Positions 44,424 to 53,593 are shown, counted from the first letter of the stretch. The stretch: 64,000 nucleotides of DNA from JAZIHH01 sp036678685 (GCA_036678685.1 JAZIHH010000005.1:1-64000); one strand, 5' to 3'. Numbers and translations are program-made. The notes: generated by a model not told the origin, from the sequence alone.

Positions 44424-45757
44424 GATTTCACCGGCGCCGGGGAATTTTCGGACAACCCCCGCCCGACGCTTTCGTAACGGAAGCCCAGACCCTGTACCTG
44501 CCGGGGGGTAAAAATGTTGCGCAGGTCAATTAAGACCGGGGCTTTCATGATCTTTTTCAAGGCTGCCAAATCAAGACGCCGGTATTCATCCCAGTCGGTC
44601 ACAATGACCAGCGCTTCGGCGCCGGCGGCTGCTTCATACGGATCGTGACAATAAACCAGGGATTTTCCCCAAAACTTTTCCGCGTTTTTCAACGCCAGCG
44701 GGTCGTGGGCTTTGATTTTCGCCCCGGCGGCCAGCAGTTGGTTGACCACGGTAATCGCCGGCGACTCCCGGAGATCATCGACCCCGGCTTTAAAGGCCAG
44801 GCCCAGAAGGGCCAGGGTTTTTCCCCGGAGATTGCCGGTGATGTTCTGAATTTTCCTCACCATGCGGGCTTTTTGCCGTTCATTGGCTTTAACGACCGCT
44901 TCAATGATGAAAACGGGTTCCCCGCAAGCCCGGGCCAGATGGACGAGGGCTTTGGTGTCTTTGGGAAAACAGGAGCCGCCGTAGCCGGGACCGGCGGCCA
45001 GGAACTCGCTGCCGATGCGGGCGTCGAGGCCGAGCGCCCGGGAAACAGTGTCAATATCGGCCCCGGTGGCTTCACAGAGATTGGCGATTTCATTGATTAA
45101 GGTGACTTTGGCGGCCAAAAAGGCATTGGCGGCGTATTTGATTAACTCGGCGGATTCCGGGTTTGCCCAGACAAAGGGGATCCCCTTGGCCAGCAAGGGG
45201 GCATAGATTTTTTTAATCACCCTTTTCGCCCGAGGACTGTTGGTCCCGACCACCACCCGGTCCGGACGGTAAAAATCGGCCACGGAATTCCCTTCCCGGA
45301 GAAATTCCGGGTTGCTTGCCACGTCAAAAGCAAGATCCGCGGTGAGATTGGCTTGGATAATCTTTTGGACCTGTTGGGCCGTACCCACCGGGACGGTTGA
45401 TTTATTGATAATGACGGTATATTTTTTTAGATGGGGGGCAAGGCTCCGCGCCACGGCAAGGACCTGACTGATGTCCGCCGCCCCGTCCTTCAGGGAAGGA
45501 GTGCCTACGGCGATAAAAATCGCCTCGGCCTCGCCGATCCCGGCATCTATGTTGGTCGTAAAAGAGAGGCGTTTGTTTTGTAAACCCCGGGCCACAAGCG
45601 GCTTTAAATTTTTTTCGTAAAAGGGAATTATCCCGCGTTTTAAAAGAGAGATTTTTGTGCCATCGTTGTCTATGCCGGTCACCGTGTGACCGAAATCCGC
45701 CAGGCCGGCCGCGGTGACCAGTCCCACATAACCACAACCAATGACGGCAATATTCAT
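44420..45757 (-). CDS. ugd: UDP-glucose/UDP-sugar 6-dehydrogenase
   Basis: Oxidises UDP-glucose to UDP-glucuronate with 2 NAD. 445 residues: Rossmann GCGYVGLVTAAGLADFGH at 7-24, catalytic Cys in GPGYGGSCFPKDTKAL near 258, and the C-terminal UDP-binding domain with GLAFKAGVDDLRESP near 314. AAGGGGG upstream of ATG 45757. Feeds the epimerase encoded next. Other members act on UDP-N-acetyl sugars, so specificity is inferred from its partner. Confidence 0.93.
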   Translation of the reverse strand: MNIAVIGCGYVGLVTAAGLADFGHTVTGIDNDGTKISLLKRGIIPFYEKNLKPLVARGLQNKRLSFTTNIDAGIGEAEAIFIAVGTPSLKDGAADISQVLAVARSLAPHLKKYTVIINKSTVPVGTAQQVQKIIQANLTADLAFDVASNPEFLREGNSVADFYRPDRVVVGTNSPRAKRVIKKIYAPLLAKGIPFVWANPESAELIKYAANAFLAAKVTLINEIANLCEATGADIDTVSRALGLDARIGSEFLAAGPGYGGSCFPKDTKALVHLARACGEPVFIIEAVVKANERQKARMVRKIQNITGNLRGKTLALLGLAFKAGVDDLRESPAITVVNQLLAAGAKIKAHDPLALKNAEKFWGKSLVYCHDPYEAAAGAEALVIVTDWDEYRRLDLAALKKIMKAPVLIDLRNIFTPRQVQGLGFRYESVGRGLSENSPAPVKS

Positions 45758-45793
45758 GATAATCCCCCTTGGAGTGTAATCTTATTTATACTA

Positions 45794-45822
45794 TGTATAA
45801 AAACGCCTGCTTTTCCGGGCAA
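45794..45822 (-). promoter_or_regulatory. Promoter of the ugd-epimerase operon
   Basis: Minus strand: TTGCCC (45822-45817), 17-bp spacer, TATACA (45799-45794), about 37 bases before the start codon. Confidence 0.55.
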
Positions 45823-45944
45823 AAAGAAGTTAGGCGGGGGAAAAAGGAATAAAAAAAGCCCTTAACGGTCCGCCTTTCCCACTTTTTTCATGGGCCTGGC
45901 GGAGCCCCGTTTCGGGCCGGGTATTATCAGGGAAAAAACCTGGC

Positions 45945-47096
45945 TTATGGGTTTACGGGTGTTCTCTTTTCCCATATTTCCAGGATTTCTTGGGCCACCC
46001 GTGACCAACTGAACATCTTTTCCGCGAGGGCGCGTCCTTTGGCCCCCAATTCTTTACATAACTCAGGGTTGTTTAAAAGGACGGCGATTTTTTCCGCGAG
46101 GGCCGCGGGATCTTCCGGCTTCTCCACCACCAGGCCGGTTTCGGCGGTGACTTCCGGGTTGCCGCCCCGGTTCGTCGTAACAATGGGCAAGCCGGAAGCC
46201 ATCGCTTCATAAAGAACCCGGGCCAACGGTTCCTGCCATTGCGACGGGCAGACGAAAATATCGCCCGCCCAGTACCAATGGGGGATTTTCTCCGGGGAGA
46301 CAAATTCCGTGGTGAGGACGGGCACCGGCGCGCGTTGGGCCAAAGCGCGGACATAAGCCACATAATCGTTGACGATATTTTTTCCGTACCATTTGCTCCC
46401 CACCAGGACGAGGGCGATGTTTTGCTCTTGTTGGGCCAGGATTTGCACGGCTTGAATGAGGATGTCGGCGCCCTTTTTCGGCGACAGGCGACCCACAAAC
46501 AACAGAACTTTTTTCCCTTGCAAACCATGTTTTTTGCGCAACGCTTCACGGATGGCAAGGGCTTCCGGTGTGACACAGGGAGAAAAGCGGGTTAGATCCA
46601 CGCCGGAATAAACGGTGCGCAGTTTATTCGCCGCCTGGGGGTACATGGCCAGGATGGTCCGGCCGACATAATTACTTACTGTGATAATCCGCTCTGTTTT
46701 TTCAAGGACGGCGGCGGCTTCTTCCGGGGCAATTTTGCGCGGGAGAAACATATCATTGTGCATGCTCAGGATGAGGCGGGCACGGGGGACGGCTTGATGA
46801 ACGGGAAGCACCAACCGCGGGCGGTTAAAGATATGGATCAGGTCGTAGGAACGGCCTTTTAAGAAAGCAACCACATTTTGCCGGTATTTTTTCAGGGAGC
46901 CGCCGCTTTCCACCCTTTCATAGGTGATGTTGCCTTCGGTATTACGTTTGGGGAGAGCGGGATCGGTCCGCCCGAGAATGGTCAGTTGGTGCTCTTTGGC
47001 CAGTAGGGGAGCGACCCCGGCGATATAAGTCTGAATGGCGCCGCCCCGTACCGGCGGCACCGGTAACTTTTCCGTGGCGATCATCAGAACCTTCAT
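45945..47096 (-). CDS. GT4-family glycosyltransferase, CotSA-like
   Basis: Retaining GT-B transferase, 383 residues: an N-terminal Rossmann domain with GGAIQTYIAGV near 18, VYSGVDLTRFSP near 168, LLFVGRLSPKKGADILI near 200 and the E-x7-E motif EPLARVLYEAMASGLP near 293. ATG 47096 lies 2 bases after the cotS stop, with GGTGGGG inside cotS as ribosome site. Pairing with CotS matches the cotS-cotSA arrangement of Bacillus, so a spore-coat role is inferred. Confidence 0.85.
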   Translation of the reverse strand: MKVLMIATEKLPVPPVRGGAIQTYIAGVAPLLAKEHQLTILGRTDPALPKRNTEGNITYERVESGGSLKKYRQNVVAFLKGRSYDLIHIFNRPRLVLPVHQAVPRARLILSMHNDMFLPRKIAPEEAAAVLEKTERIITVSNYVGRTILAMYPQAANKLRTVYSGVDLTRFSPCVTPEALAIREALRKKHGLQGKKVLLFVGRLSPKKGADILIQAVQILAQQEQNIALVLVGSKWYGKNIVNDYVAYVRALAQRAPVPVLTTEFVSPEKIPHWYWAGDIFVCPSQWQEPLARVLYEAMASGLPIVTTNRGGNPEVTAETGLVVEKPEDPAALAEKIAVLLNNPELCKELGAKGRALAEKMFSWSRVAQEILEIWEKRTPVNP

Positions 47097-47098
47097 GC

Positions 47099-48370
47099 TT
47101 ACCCCACCTTCCATTCACTTAGTGCCCGCAGAGCCGCCTGTTTGCCTGTTTCCCTCCGGACCATTTTTTCCAGTTCTTTTTTGGTTTCTTTATTTAAAAA
47201 AACAACCGGCTCATAGAATACCGGTTTGATGAATTGGTAGAACTCGTTGGGCATGGCGAGATCGATTAAAAAAACTTCATACAGCCCCGGTTCAATAGGA
47301 TTGGCCTTATGGTAGGCGCTGATCATGGCTTTGATTAAGGGGAGATTCCACTCCTCTTCATCCTTCATTGTGCTGGTGATTAACTTACGCAGGTCACGAA
47401 TGGGCAAATCGAAAGCGACGCCGTCCAAATCAATGACCCAGACTCCTCCCGGGCCAAGCTGGGCATTACCCCAACCGTAATCCTGGTGGGCAAGGCCCCA
47501 GTAACGGTCGCCGCGGGCCGTTAAAGCGGCGTAAGGCGATTGCCGGAGACGGTTCAAGCCCTCCTGTGCCTGGGGGAGGAAGAGTTCCACCGCGGACAAC
47601 AAGGCCGGCCCGGCGGGGGTGTCCCGGTAAGCTTGGGCCAGGGATTTAACCCAGCCCAGCTTGGTGATGATTCTTTCATAGTAATCCGGCCACCGGGTCA
47701 GGCGCGAACTATACTCGGCTTCGGCCGGCGGTATGTAACCGCGGGAGAGCCGGTGGAATTCCCCCAAACCGTAGCAGATGGCCTGGGCGCCCTTTAAGTC
47801 CTTGCTGGCCTGGTGCAGGGAGTCGATCCACTGGCAGACAATCCAGAGCTTCCCGTTTTTCTCCACATATAACCGCCCGTTCTTATCGGGAACTAAAGCA
47901 GGCACCCGCGCCTTTTTTTTGACCAGGTAATCCTGGGCGGCGATACTGAAGAGGCTTCTTTCCGGGGTCCGGTGCAGCACTTTCAGACTGTAGCTCCCTT
48001 TTTTAGCTTTAACATACCAAATGGCCCCGCCTTTTTCCGGTTTGGTGGCGACGACCATCATCACCTTTGCCTCTATTTTGTATTGGGCAAGGACGCCTTT
48101 GGCCGTTTTTTCCAGTTCCGGCGGAACGCCTTCGGGAGCCGGCCGGGGAGCGGGCGCAGCCTCTGGTTTTTTAGGGCGTTTACCGGCTTTTTTTTGCTCC
48201 TTTTCCAATTGTAATTGCCGGGCGCGTTTTTTTCTTTTTCTCTCTTGTTCTTGTTTTAAGAGGAGAGCACGTTTTATCCTTTTTCTCTGTTCTTGTTTTA
48301 GCAGGAGCGCCCGTTTTTTTCTTTTTATTTCCAGTTTCCTTTTAAGCGCCCTGGCGCTAATCTTTCCCAT
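47099..48370 (-). CDS. cotS: CotS-family spore coat protein with a basic repeat N-terminus
   Basis: 423 residues. Residues 80-415 form a kinase-like (APH) fold as in CotS/YutH/YsxE: HQDYGWGN (catalytic-loop type) near 290 and VIDLDGVAFDLPIRDL near 310. Residues 1-68 are an extension made of Arg/Lys-rich repeats (KKRALLLKQEQ twice, then a diverged third copy, 48194-48325), predicted helical, followed by a Pro/Ala linker. CotS proteins are usually about 350 residues, so this extension is extra. It may bind other coat material or nucleic acid. Confidence 0.85.
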   Translation of the reverse strand: MGKISARALKRKLEIKRKKRALLLKQEQRKRIKRALLLKQEQERKRKKRARQLQLEKEQKKAGKRPKKPEAAPAPRPAPEGVPPELEKTAKGVLAQYKIEAKVMMVVATKPEKGGAIWYVKAKKGSYSLKVLHRTPERSLFSIAAQDYLVKKKARVPALVPDKNGRLYVEKNGKLWIVCQWIDSLHQASKDLKGAQAICYGLGEFHRLSRGYIPPAEAEYSSRLTRWPDYYERIITKLGWVKSLAQAYRDTPAGPALLSAVELFLPQAQEGLNRLRQSPYAALTARGDRYWGLAHQDYGWGNAQLGPGGVWVIDLDGVAFDLPIRDLRKLITSTMKDEEEWNLPLIKAMISAYHKANPIEPGLYEVFLIDLAMPNEFYQFIKPVFYEPVVFLNKETKKELEKMVRRETGKQAALRALSEWKVG

Positions 48371-48600
48371 CTCAACCCCTGTCTTCCCCGTAATTAATCG
48401 GACATTTTAATATATTCATTTGTTTGCGCGGTGGGACCGGCCTGAAAACACAAATACCCGGAGAACAGGAAAAGAATGGTATTGGCGGGCGGCGGGGGAG
48501 CGGGAGAAAAAATGAGGGGCCGGGCTGTCTGTTCCTGTCGTGGTTGCCGGGGGTGGGACGCGGGGAGAAAAGAGGGCGGTTGGCGGGGAAAAAGGGGAAT
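48371..48600. other. G-rich gap between cotS and the rpmB terminator
   Basis: No gene seen. The plus strand is very G-rich with several runs of four or more G. It must hold the cotS promoter, but no confident -10/-35 was found; a sporulation sigma factor is likely. Confidence 0.6.
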
Positions 48601-48627
48601 AAAAAAAGACCCCCCGGGGTCTTTTTT
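48601..48627. terminator. Bidirectional terminator downstream of rpmB
   Basis: AAAAAAGACCCC, loop CC, GGGGTCTTTTTT: a palindromic hairpin with T-runs on both strands, 12 bases after the rpmB stop. Confidence 0.88.
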
Positions 48628-48639
48628 CTCCGCCCTTTT

Positions 48640-48831
48640 TCAGCCGACCCGCTGGACCTTGCCCGCCCGCAGGCAACGGGTGCAAATTTTCAAGGTTTTG
48701 GTGGTTCCGCTAATTTTCGCCCGGATTTTTCTGATGTTCGGCTTCCAGACCCGTTTGGTTTTGATGTTGGAATGACTTACATGGTGCCCGCTTTGGCGTC
48801 CTTTGCCGCATAGTTCACATTTACCGGCCAA
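48640..48831 (-). CDS. rpmB: 50S ribosomal protein L28
   Basis: 63-residue ribosomal protein. MAGKCELCGKGRQSGHHVSH and KRVWKPNIRKI are the family pattern, with the four zinc-type cysteines CELC and CTRC. TTG start at 48831, 8 bases after GGAGGTG; the longer frame upstream is not coding. Own promoter and terminator. Confidence 0.95.
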   Translation of the reverse strand: MAGKCELCGKGRQSGHHVSHSNIKTKRVWKPNIRKIRAKISGTTKTLKICTRCLRAGKVQRVG

Positions 48832-48875
48832 TTTATCTACACCTCCACGTATCCGAGATCCATTACACAATTGGT

Positions 48876-48904
48876 AGTATACCATAGACCGCCTGGGACT
48901 GCAA
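48876..48904 (-). promoter_or_regulatory. Promoter of rpmB
   Basis: Minus strand: TTGCAG (48904-48899), 17-bp spacer ending TGG, TATACT (48881-48876). Confidence 0.75.
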
Positions 48905-48955
48905 GGAAAATTTATATTCCCCGGACGGCGGCGGACGCAAACGGCCAAACCACCC

Positions 48956-48984
48956 TGGACGGTGATGTTTAGATCAGTTATAAT
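48956..48984 (+). promoter_or_regulatory. Probable promoter of the phasin-like gene
   Basis: TGGACG (48956-48961), 17-bp spacer, perfect TATAAT (48979-48984), about 135 bases before the gene. Confidence 0.5.
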
Positions 48985-49119
48985 ATAAATAATATTGCCC
49001 CGGTTACCTGGTAAGTCCGGCCCTTTTTAAGTTTTTATGGTAATGCCGGGCCCGGCGGTTGACAACCAAACTCACCGGGTAAACTTAGAGCACAGTCTTA
49101 AGGAGAGGAGGGAAAAGGG

Positions 49120-49437
49120 ATGGACGATTTCCTGAAAAAAGCCTTTCTGGTGGGTTTGGGGGCCCTGGCCATCACTAGGGAACGGACGGAACAGCTGGTG
49201 AAGAAGATAGAAGCCAAAGGGGAAGTAACTTCTTCCGAATTGAAAGAACTGGTCAATGAGATGATGGAAAAAGGGGAAGAAAGCCATAAAGCATTGACCG
49301 AGTTTATAAAGAAAGAGATCGAGCGGATAAAACAGACCATGGGCTTGGCCACCAGAGAAGAAGTAAATCTGTTGCAAAACCGGTTGGAAAAACTGGAGGC
49401 CCGCCTAAACCACAGCCGGCCTGGTGAAGAAGGCTGA
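49120..49437 (+). CDS. Phasin-like coiled-coil protein
   Basis: 105 residues: a short hydrophobic N-terminal segment (FLVGLGALAIT, residues 9-19), then almost continuous charged helix (Glu/Lys heptads) to the end. It resembles PhaF/phasin-superfamily proteins of Firmicutes, which elsewhere coat polyhydroxyalkanoate granules. No PHA synthase is in the window, so granule binding is unproven. AGGAGAGGAGG precedes ATG 49120. Confidence 0.65.
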   Translation: MDDFLKKAFLVGLGALAITRERTEQLVKKIEAKGEVTSSELKELVNEMMEKGEESHKALTEFIKKEIERIKQTMGLATREEVNLLQNRLEKLEARLNHSRPGEEG

Positions 49438-49448
49438 AGGCCGCAGCG

Positions 49449-49479
49449 GGAAAGAAAGGGGGGCTCCCCCTTTCTTTCC
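49449..49479. repeat. Perfect 14-bp hairpin after the phasin-like gene
   Basis: GGAAAGAAAGGGGG (49449-49462), loop GCT, CCCCCTTTCTTTCC (49466-49479). Very stable, starting 12 bases after the stop; no T-run follows, so it may protect the mRNA 3' end or stall polymerase rather than act as a simple terminator. Confidence 0.85.
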
Positions 49480-49498
49480 GTAAGAGAAAATGGCGGAT

Positions 49499-49526
49499 AA
49501 AAAAACCCCGTTTTTGACGGTTTTTT
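49499..49526 (+). terminator. Terminator between the phasin-like gene and asp23
   Basis: AAAAAACCCCGT, loop TTTTG, ACGGTTTTTT: an A/T-extended stem with a two-base bulge and a T-run. Confidence 0.65.
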
Positions 49527-49602
49527 ACCGAAATGAGCAGGAAGTTATGATATCAAAGGAGAATATTCTTTAAGAATTTCTCCCAAAAAGGGGGGTTAAT
49601 TG

Positions 49603-49980
49603 GTGGAGAGAAATCTCTCCGTAAAATCCCAACGGCCTTTGGGCACGATCAACGTAGCTTCAGAGGCTATTGCCATGGTGGCTGGCATAGCCGCTTTGGA
49701 ATGTTTCGGCGTGGTGGGAATGTCTTCCCGCAGCCTGCAGGATGGGATCGCCGAGTTGTTACACGGCAGAGAAAACTTAACAAAAGGGATTGAGGTGCGA
49801 ATTAACGGAGACAAGGTGATTTTGGACCTTTATGTCGTGGTGGAATACGGGACCAAAATCAACGAAGTAGCCCATAATGTGATTGAAAATGTCAGGTATG
49901 CCGTTGAAGACAACTTGGGTCTTACTGTTGACAAGGTCAATGTAAACGTAATGGGCGTGCGCACCGAATCAACACCCTGA
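49603..49980 (+). CDS. Asp23/Gls24 family envelope stress protein (YloU-like)
   Basis: 125 residues: GTINVASEAIAMVAGIAALEC near 14, an alpha-beta core, and VDKVNVNVMGVR at the end. Homologues are membrane-associated stress proteins, and yloU precedes yloV (fakA) in Bacillus, as here. Start GTG 49603 (G-run 7 bases upstream) or TTG 49600. Confidence 0.9.
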   Translation: MERNLSVKSQRPLGTINVASEAIAMVAGIAALECFGVVGMSSRSLQDGIAELLHGRENLTKGIEVRINGDKVILDLYVVVEYGTKINEVAHNVIENVRYAVEDNLGLTVDKVNVNVMGVRTESTP

Positions 49981-50002
49981 CATGAACGGGGAGGGGCAGG
50001 GA

Positions 50003-51658
50003 TTGAACGAGGAATTTATTGAAGGTTTGCAACTAAAAGCTTTGTTGGCAGCGGGGGTCGATTGTTTAGATGCGCATAAGGAGGAAGTAAACGACCTGAA
50101 TGTTTTTCCCGTACCCGACGGTGATACGGGAACAAACATGGTCCTGACTTTCCAGGCGGCATTAAAAGAGGCCCAACAAGCGTCCAACGAAGTAAAAGAT
50201 ATTCTGGAGCGGGCGGCACGGGGTTCTTTGATGGGCGCGCGGGGGAACTCGGGAGTTATCCTCTCCCAGTTTTTTCGCGGGTTTGCCCGGGCGGTCGGGG
50301 ATGCCGGGAAACTGGGCCCGGCCGAGATTAGCAGAGGGATTGACGGCGCGGCCAAAATGGCTTATCAGGCCATTCGCAAGCCGGTGGAGGGAACTATTCT
50401 CACCATCGTCCGCGAGGCGGCGGCCAAAGCCCGGGAATTACAAAAACAGGACATGCCTTTGGGAGAGTTTTTAGAACAAGTTTACTTGCATACGGTCGAG
50501 GTTTTGGAAAAAACCCCGGAAATGCTGCCCACACTTAAGCAGGCGGGCGTAGTTGATGCCGGGGGCAAGGGCCTTTGTTATTTTATCCAGGGGTTTGTGG
50601 AAGCCCTGAAGGGGAAAACCACCAGACCGCTTCAGGTTGTGGAAAGCACGGAACTGAGACCGGCTGACCCGGTGGAGGCCCAGTTTGCTTCCAGTTACGA
50701 AGAAGCCGAACTGGAACCGGAGAGTATCACTTTTCAGTACTGTACGGAGTTTATTTTGAAGGGCAAAGATTTGCCCGTTGAAACGATAAAAGAGGATTTG
50801 GCCACCCATGGCGACAGTCTATTGGTGGTCGGCGACGAGCGGGTGGTAAAAATCCATATTCATACCAATAATCCGGGTCTGGTTCTTGATTACGGAGTCC
50901 GTCTCGGTGAAATGACGGAGATTAAAATCGACAATATGGTGGAACAACACCGGCAGCGCCAGGCCAAGTTGCGCCGGGCGTCAATTAAACCGGTGGACAA
51001 AAAGATCGGTATCGCGGCGGTGGTGGCCGGTGACGGGCTGCAGAAGATCTTCCGTGACCTGGGAGCGGATGAAATTATTGAGGGCGGCCAAACGATGAAT
51101 CCCAGCACCGAGGATTTATGCCGCGCGGTGAACAAGATCCGCGCCGCGCAGGTGATTATCCTGCCCAACAACCGTAATGTTATTATGGCCGCCGGTCAGG
51201 TGCAGGCCTTGACGAAAACTCCGGTCACGGTTATTCCGTCAAAAACCATTCCCCAAGGAATCAATGCGCTTATGGCTTACAACCCGGAGGAGAAAATGAA
51301 AAAGAACCGGGAGGCCATGATCAAAGCCGTTGAGTCCGTGGCCACCGGCGAGGTTACTTTTGCCGTGCGCGACACCTCGTATAATGGGTTGGAAATCCGC
51401 GCCGGCGATATTATCGGCCTGCAGGAAGGAGATATCGTCTGCGTGGCCAAGAAACCTTCCGAGGCGCTTCTGGAATTATTGGGAAAAATGATTGAAAAAA
51501 AGGAAAGCCCGTTTATTACTATTTATTACGGACACGATATTGATCAAGAAGAGGCCGAAAAGGCCCAAGCCGAGATTATGAAGAAGTATCCCCGGGCGGA
51601 AGTGGAAGTATACCACGGAGGCCAACCCTATTATTTCTACATTGTTTCGGTAGAGTAG
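50003..51658 (+). CDS. fakA: Fatty acid kinase ATP-binding subunit FakA (YloV, DAK2-domain)
   Basis: Phosphorylates fatty acids held by FakB/DegV proteins to acyl-phosphates for phospholipid synthesis. 551 residues: DhaL/DAK2 domain at the N-terminus with NVFPVPDGDTGTNM (Mg/ATP site) near 26 and RGARGNSGVILSQ-type loop near 73, a middle domain, and a C-terminal domain (IILPNNRNVIMAA near 385). TTG 50003 lies 6 bases after GGGGAGGGG; ATG 49982 just after the asp23 stop is the alternative. DegV follows. Confidence 0.92.
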   Translation: MNEEFIEGLQLKALLAAGVDCLDAHKEEVNDLNVFPVPDGDTGTNMVLTFQAALKEAQQASNEVKDILERAARGSLMGARGNSGVILSQFFRGFARAVGDAGKLGPAEISRGIDGAAKMAYQAIRKPVEGTILTIVREAAAKARELQKQDMPLGEFLEQVYLHTVEVLEKTPEMLPTLKQAGVVDAGGKGLCYFIQGFVEALKGKTTRPLQVVESTELRPADPVEAQFASSYEEAELEPESITFQYCTEFILKGKDLPVETIKEDLATHGDSLLVVGDERVVKIHIHTNNPGLVLDYGVRLGEMTEIKIDNMVEQHRQRQAKLRRASIKPVDKKIGIAAVVAGDGLQKIFRDLGADEIIEGGQTMNPSTEDLCRAVNKIRAAQVIILPNNRNVIMAAGQVQALTKTPVTVIPSKTIPQGINALMAYNPEEKMKKNREAMIKAVESVATGEVTFAVRDTSYNGLEIRAGDIIGLQEGDIVCVAKKPSEALLELLGKMIEKKESPFITIYYGHDIDQEEAEKAQAEIMKKYPRAEVEVYHGGQPYYFYIVSVE

Positions 51659-51680
51659 ATTCGGTAGAATAAAGGATGGA

Positions 51681-52532
51681 TTGTTGTTGATTCGTATTGC
51701 CACAGACAGTACAGCCGATCTTCCATTAAAATACATTGACCGCTACCAGATTGCAGTTATTCCTCTCAATCTTCATTTCGGGGAAGACATACTAAAGGAC
51801 GGAGAAGAAATCTGGGCGGAAGAGTATTATCGCCGGTTGACGATGGAAGCGTTTCCTCCTTTTACTTCCCAACCATCCCCCCATGAGTTTCAAGAATTTT
51901 ACCGTAAAATCGCTGGACCGGAGGATACCATCATCTCCATACATATTTCCGGTAAACTCAGCGAGACCGTAAAATCCGCCCGCCTGGCCGCGGAGCAGTT
52001 GCAGAAGGAGCGCCGGGTGGTGGTGGTCGATTCGGAGACGGTCTCCATGGCCTTGGGTTTAATGGTTCTGGAAGTAGCGAAAACTTTGGAACATGAGCAG
52101 GATCTGGAGAAAATTCTGGACCGGATCGCCTGGCTCAAGAAGAACATAGCCGTTTTTTTCACCGTGGAAAGTCTGGAGCATCTCTCCCGCACCGGACGGA
52201 TCGGCGATTTTTCGGTGGAGGCCGGCCATTTTTTACACAGCAAACCGATCTTGAGCATTGAAAACGGCCTGGTGGTCCCGGTGGACAAGGTCCGGGGCAA
52301 TCTGGGGCGGATTCACCGGCGGCTTTTACAATTGGCCCGCGAAAGACTGGGCTCCGCGCGGGCGAAAATCATTATCCTCCATGGCGACGCCTTGGAAGAC
52401 GCCAAAAAAATAGAGGAGTTGAGCAAGGAGTTTTTTATGGAGACGGAGATCACTATTGCCACCATCGGGCCCGTGGTGGGTGTTCACGCCGGCCCGGGGG
52501 CGCTGGGTCTGGTAGCCCTTCCGCTTCCCTGA
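51681..52532 (+). CDS. DegV family fatty-acid-binding protein (FakB-like)
   Basis: 283-residue two-domain protein that holds a fatty acid for FakA. IATDSTADLP at 5-14, SIHISGKLSETVKSA near 90 and the C-terminal HFLHSKPILSIENG near 187 match the DegV family (fatty-acid carboxylate contacts). TTG start in a run of TTG codons at 51681-51689, so the exact first residue is uncertain. Next to fakA, which supports a functional pair. Confidence 0.9.
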   Translation: MLLIRIATDSTADLPLKYIDRYQIAVIPLNLHFGEDILKDGEEIWAEEYYRRLTMEAFPPFTSQPSPHEFQEFYRKIAGPEDTIISIHISGKLSETVKSARLAAEQLQKERRVVVVDSETVSMALGLMVLEVAKTLEHEQDLEKILDRIAWLKKNIAVFFTVESLEHLSRTGRIGDFSVEAGHFLHSKPILSIENGLVVPVDKVRGNLGRIHRRLLQLARERLGSARAKIIILHGDALEDAKKIEELSKEFFMETEITIATIGPVVGVHAGPGALGLVALPLP

Positions 52533-52536
52533 GGCC

Positions 52537-53136
52537 ATGCGGGTGACAGGCGGTAGATACCGAGGGCTGAAACTGGCGGGACCGTCCCATCACGGACTGC
52601 GTCCGGCCATGGACAGGATAAGGGAAGCGCTTTTTAATATTCTCGGGTCCTTTTTTGCCGGCGGGCAAGTCCTTGATTTGTTTGCCGGCACCGGTTCCTT
52701 GGGCATTGAAGCCTTGAGCCGGGGGGCGGCGCGGGTGGTTTTTGTGGAAAAGGACCCCCGGAGTCTCCAGGTGTTAAAAGAAAATCTAAGAAAATTGCCG
52801 GCCCCCGCGGAGATTAAGGTCTATCCGGGGGATGTCTTCCGCGTGCTGCCCCGTTTGGGACGGGAGGAAGAGAAATTCGGTCTGATTTTGGCCGACCCGC
52901 CTTTTAAAGCGAATCTTTGGGTCAGGATCCTTAAAGCGGTCGCCCAAAATAATCTATTGACCGCCGACGGTCTTCTTGTCGCCCAAGTCAGCCGGTATTA
53001 TACCTTACCGGAAAGGGTCGCTACGCTTGTGCGTAAAGATAAGCGGCTTTACGGCGAAACCTCACTTGAATTCTGGGTTTACCAGCCCTGTGGAGTTGAT
53101 GAAAATGACCATAGCCATCTGCCCGGGGAGTTTTGA
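52537..53136 (+). CDS. rsmD: 16S rRNA (guanine966-N2)-methyltransferase RsmD
   Basis: 199-residue SAM-dependent methyltransferase: RVTGGRYRGLKL at the start, SAM loop LDLFAGTGSLGIEALSRGA near 48 and catalytic ADPPF near 115. Its last 32 bases are shared with coaD in another frame, the usual rsmD-coaD pairing. Confidence 0.93.
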   Translation: MRVTGGRYRGLKLAGPSHHGLRPAMDRIREALFNILGSFFAGGQVLDLFAGTGSLGIEALSRGAARVVFVEKDPRSLQVLKENLRKLPAPAEIKVYPGDVFRVLPRLGREEEKFGLILADPPFKANLWVRILKAVAQNNLLTADGLLVAQVSRYYTLPERVATLVRKDKRLYGETSLEFWVYQPCGVDENDHSHLPGEF

Positions 53137-53593
53137 CCCGGTAACCAACGGTCACCTGGATATCATTGAACGGGCGGCGGCCATCTTTGACCACGTTATT
53201 GTCGCCGTCTTGGAAAACCCAAGTAAAAAGCCGTTATTTACCATAGAGGAACGCTTGAATTTTCTCAGGGAGGTTTTAGCCGGCCGGGATAATATCGAGG
53301 TCGAGCATTTTCAAGGCTTATTGGTGGATTTTGCCAGGAAAAAAAAGGCCCGGGTCATCATTAAGGGACTAAGAGCTGTTTCCGATTTTGAATCCGAGTT
53401 TCAACAGGCCCTGACCAACAAGAAATTAAACCCGGAAATCGAAACGATGTTTATGATGACCGCCAATGAGTACTCTTTTTTAAGTTCCAGTATGGTTAAG
53501 GATTTGGTCTACTTTGGGGGTAATCCGGAAGACCTTGTCCCGCCGGTGGTGGCGGCGGCATTGGCCGAGAAATTCCGGGGGTTACATAAATGA
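53105..53593 (+). CDS. coaD: Phosphopantetheine adenylyltransferase
   Basis: Penultimate step of CoA synthesis: ATP plus 4'-phosphopantetheine to dephospho-CoA. 162 residues with CPGSFDPVTNGHLDI (TxGH nucleotidyl motif) at 6-20, IKGLRAVSDFESE near 88 and NEYSFLSSSMVKDL near 121. ATG 53105 gives MTIAICPGSF; GGAG at 53092 is the ribosome site. Confidence 0.96.
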   Translation: MTIAICPGSFDPVTNGHLDIIERAAAIFDHVIVAVLENPSKKPLFTIEERLNFLREVLAGRDNIEVEHFQGLLVDFARKKKARVIIKGLRAVSDFESEFQQALTNKKLNPEIETMFMMTANEYSFLSSSMVKDLVYFGGNPEDLVPPVVAAALAEKFRGLHK

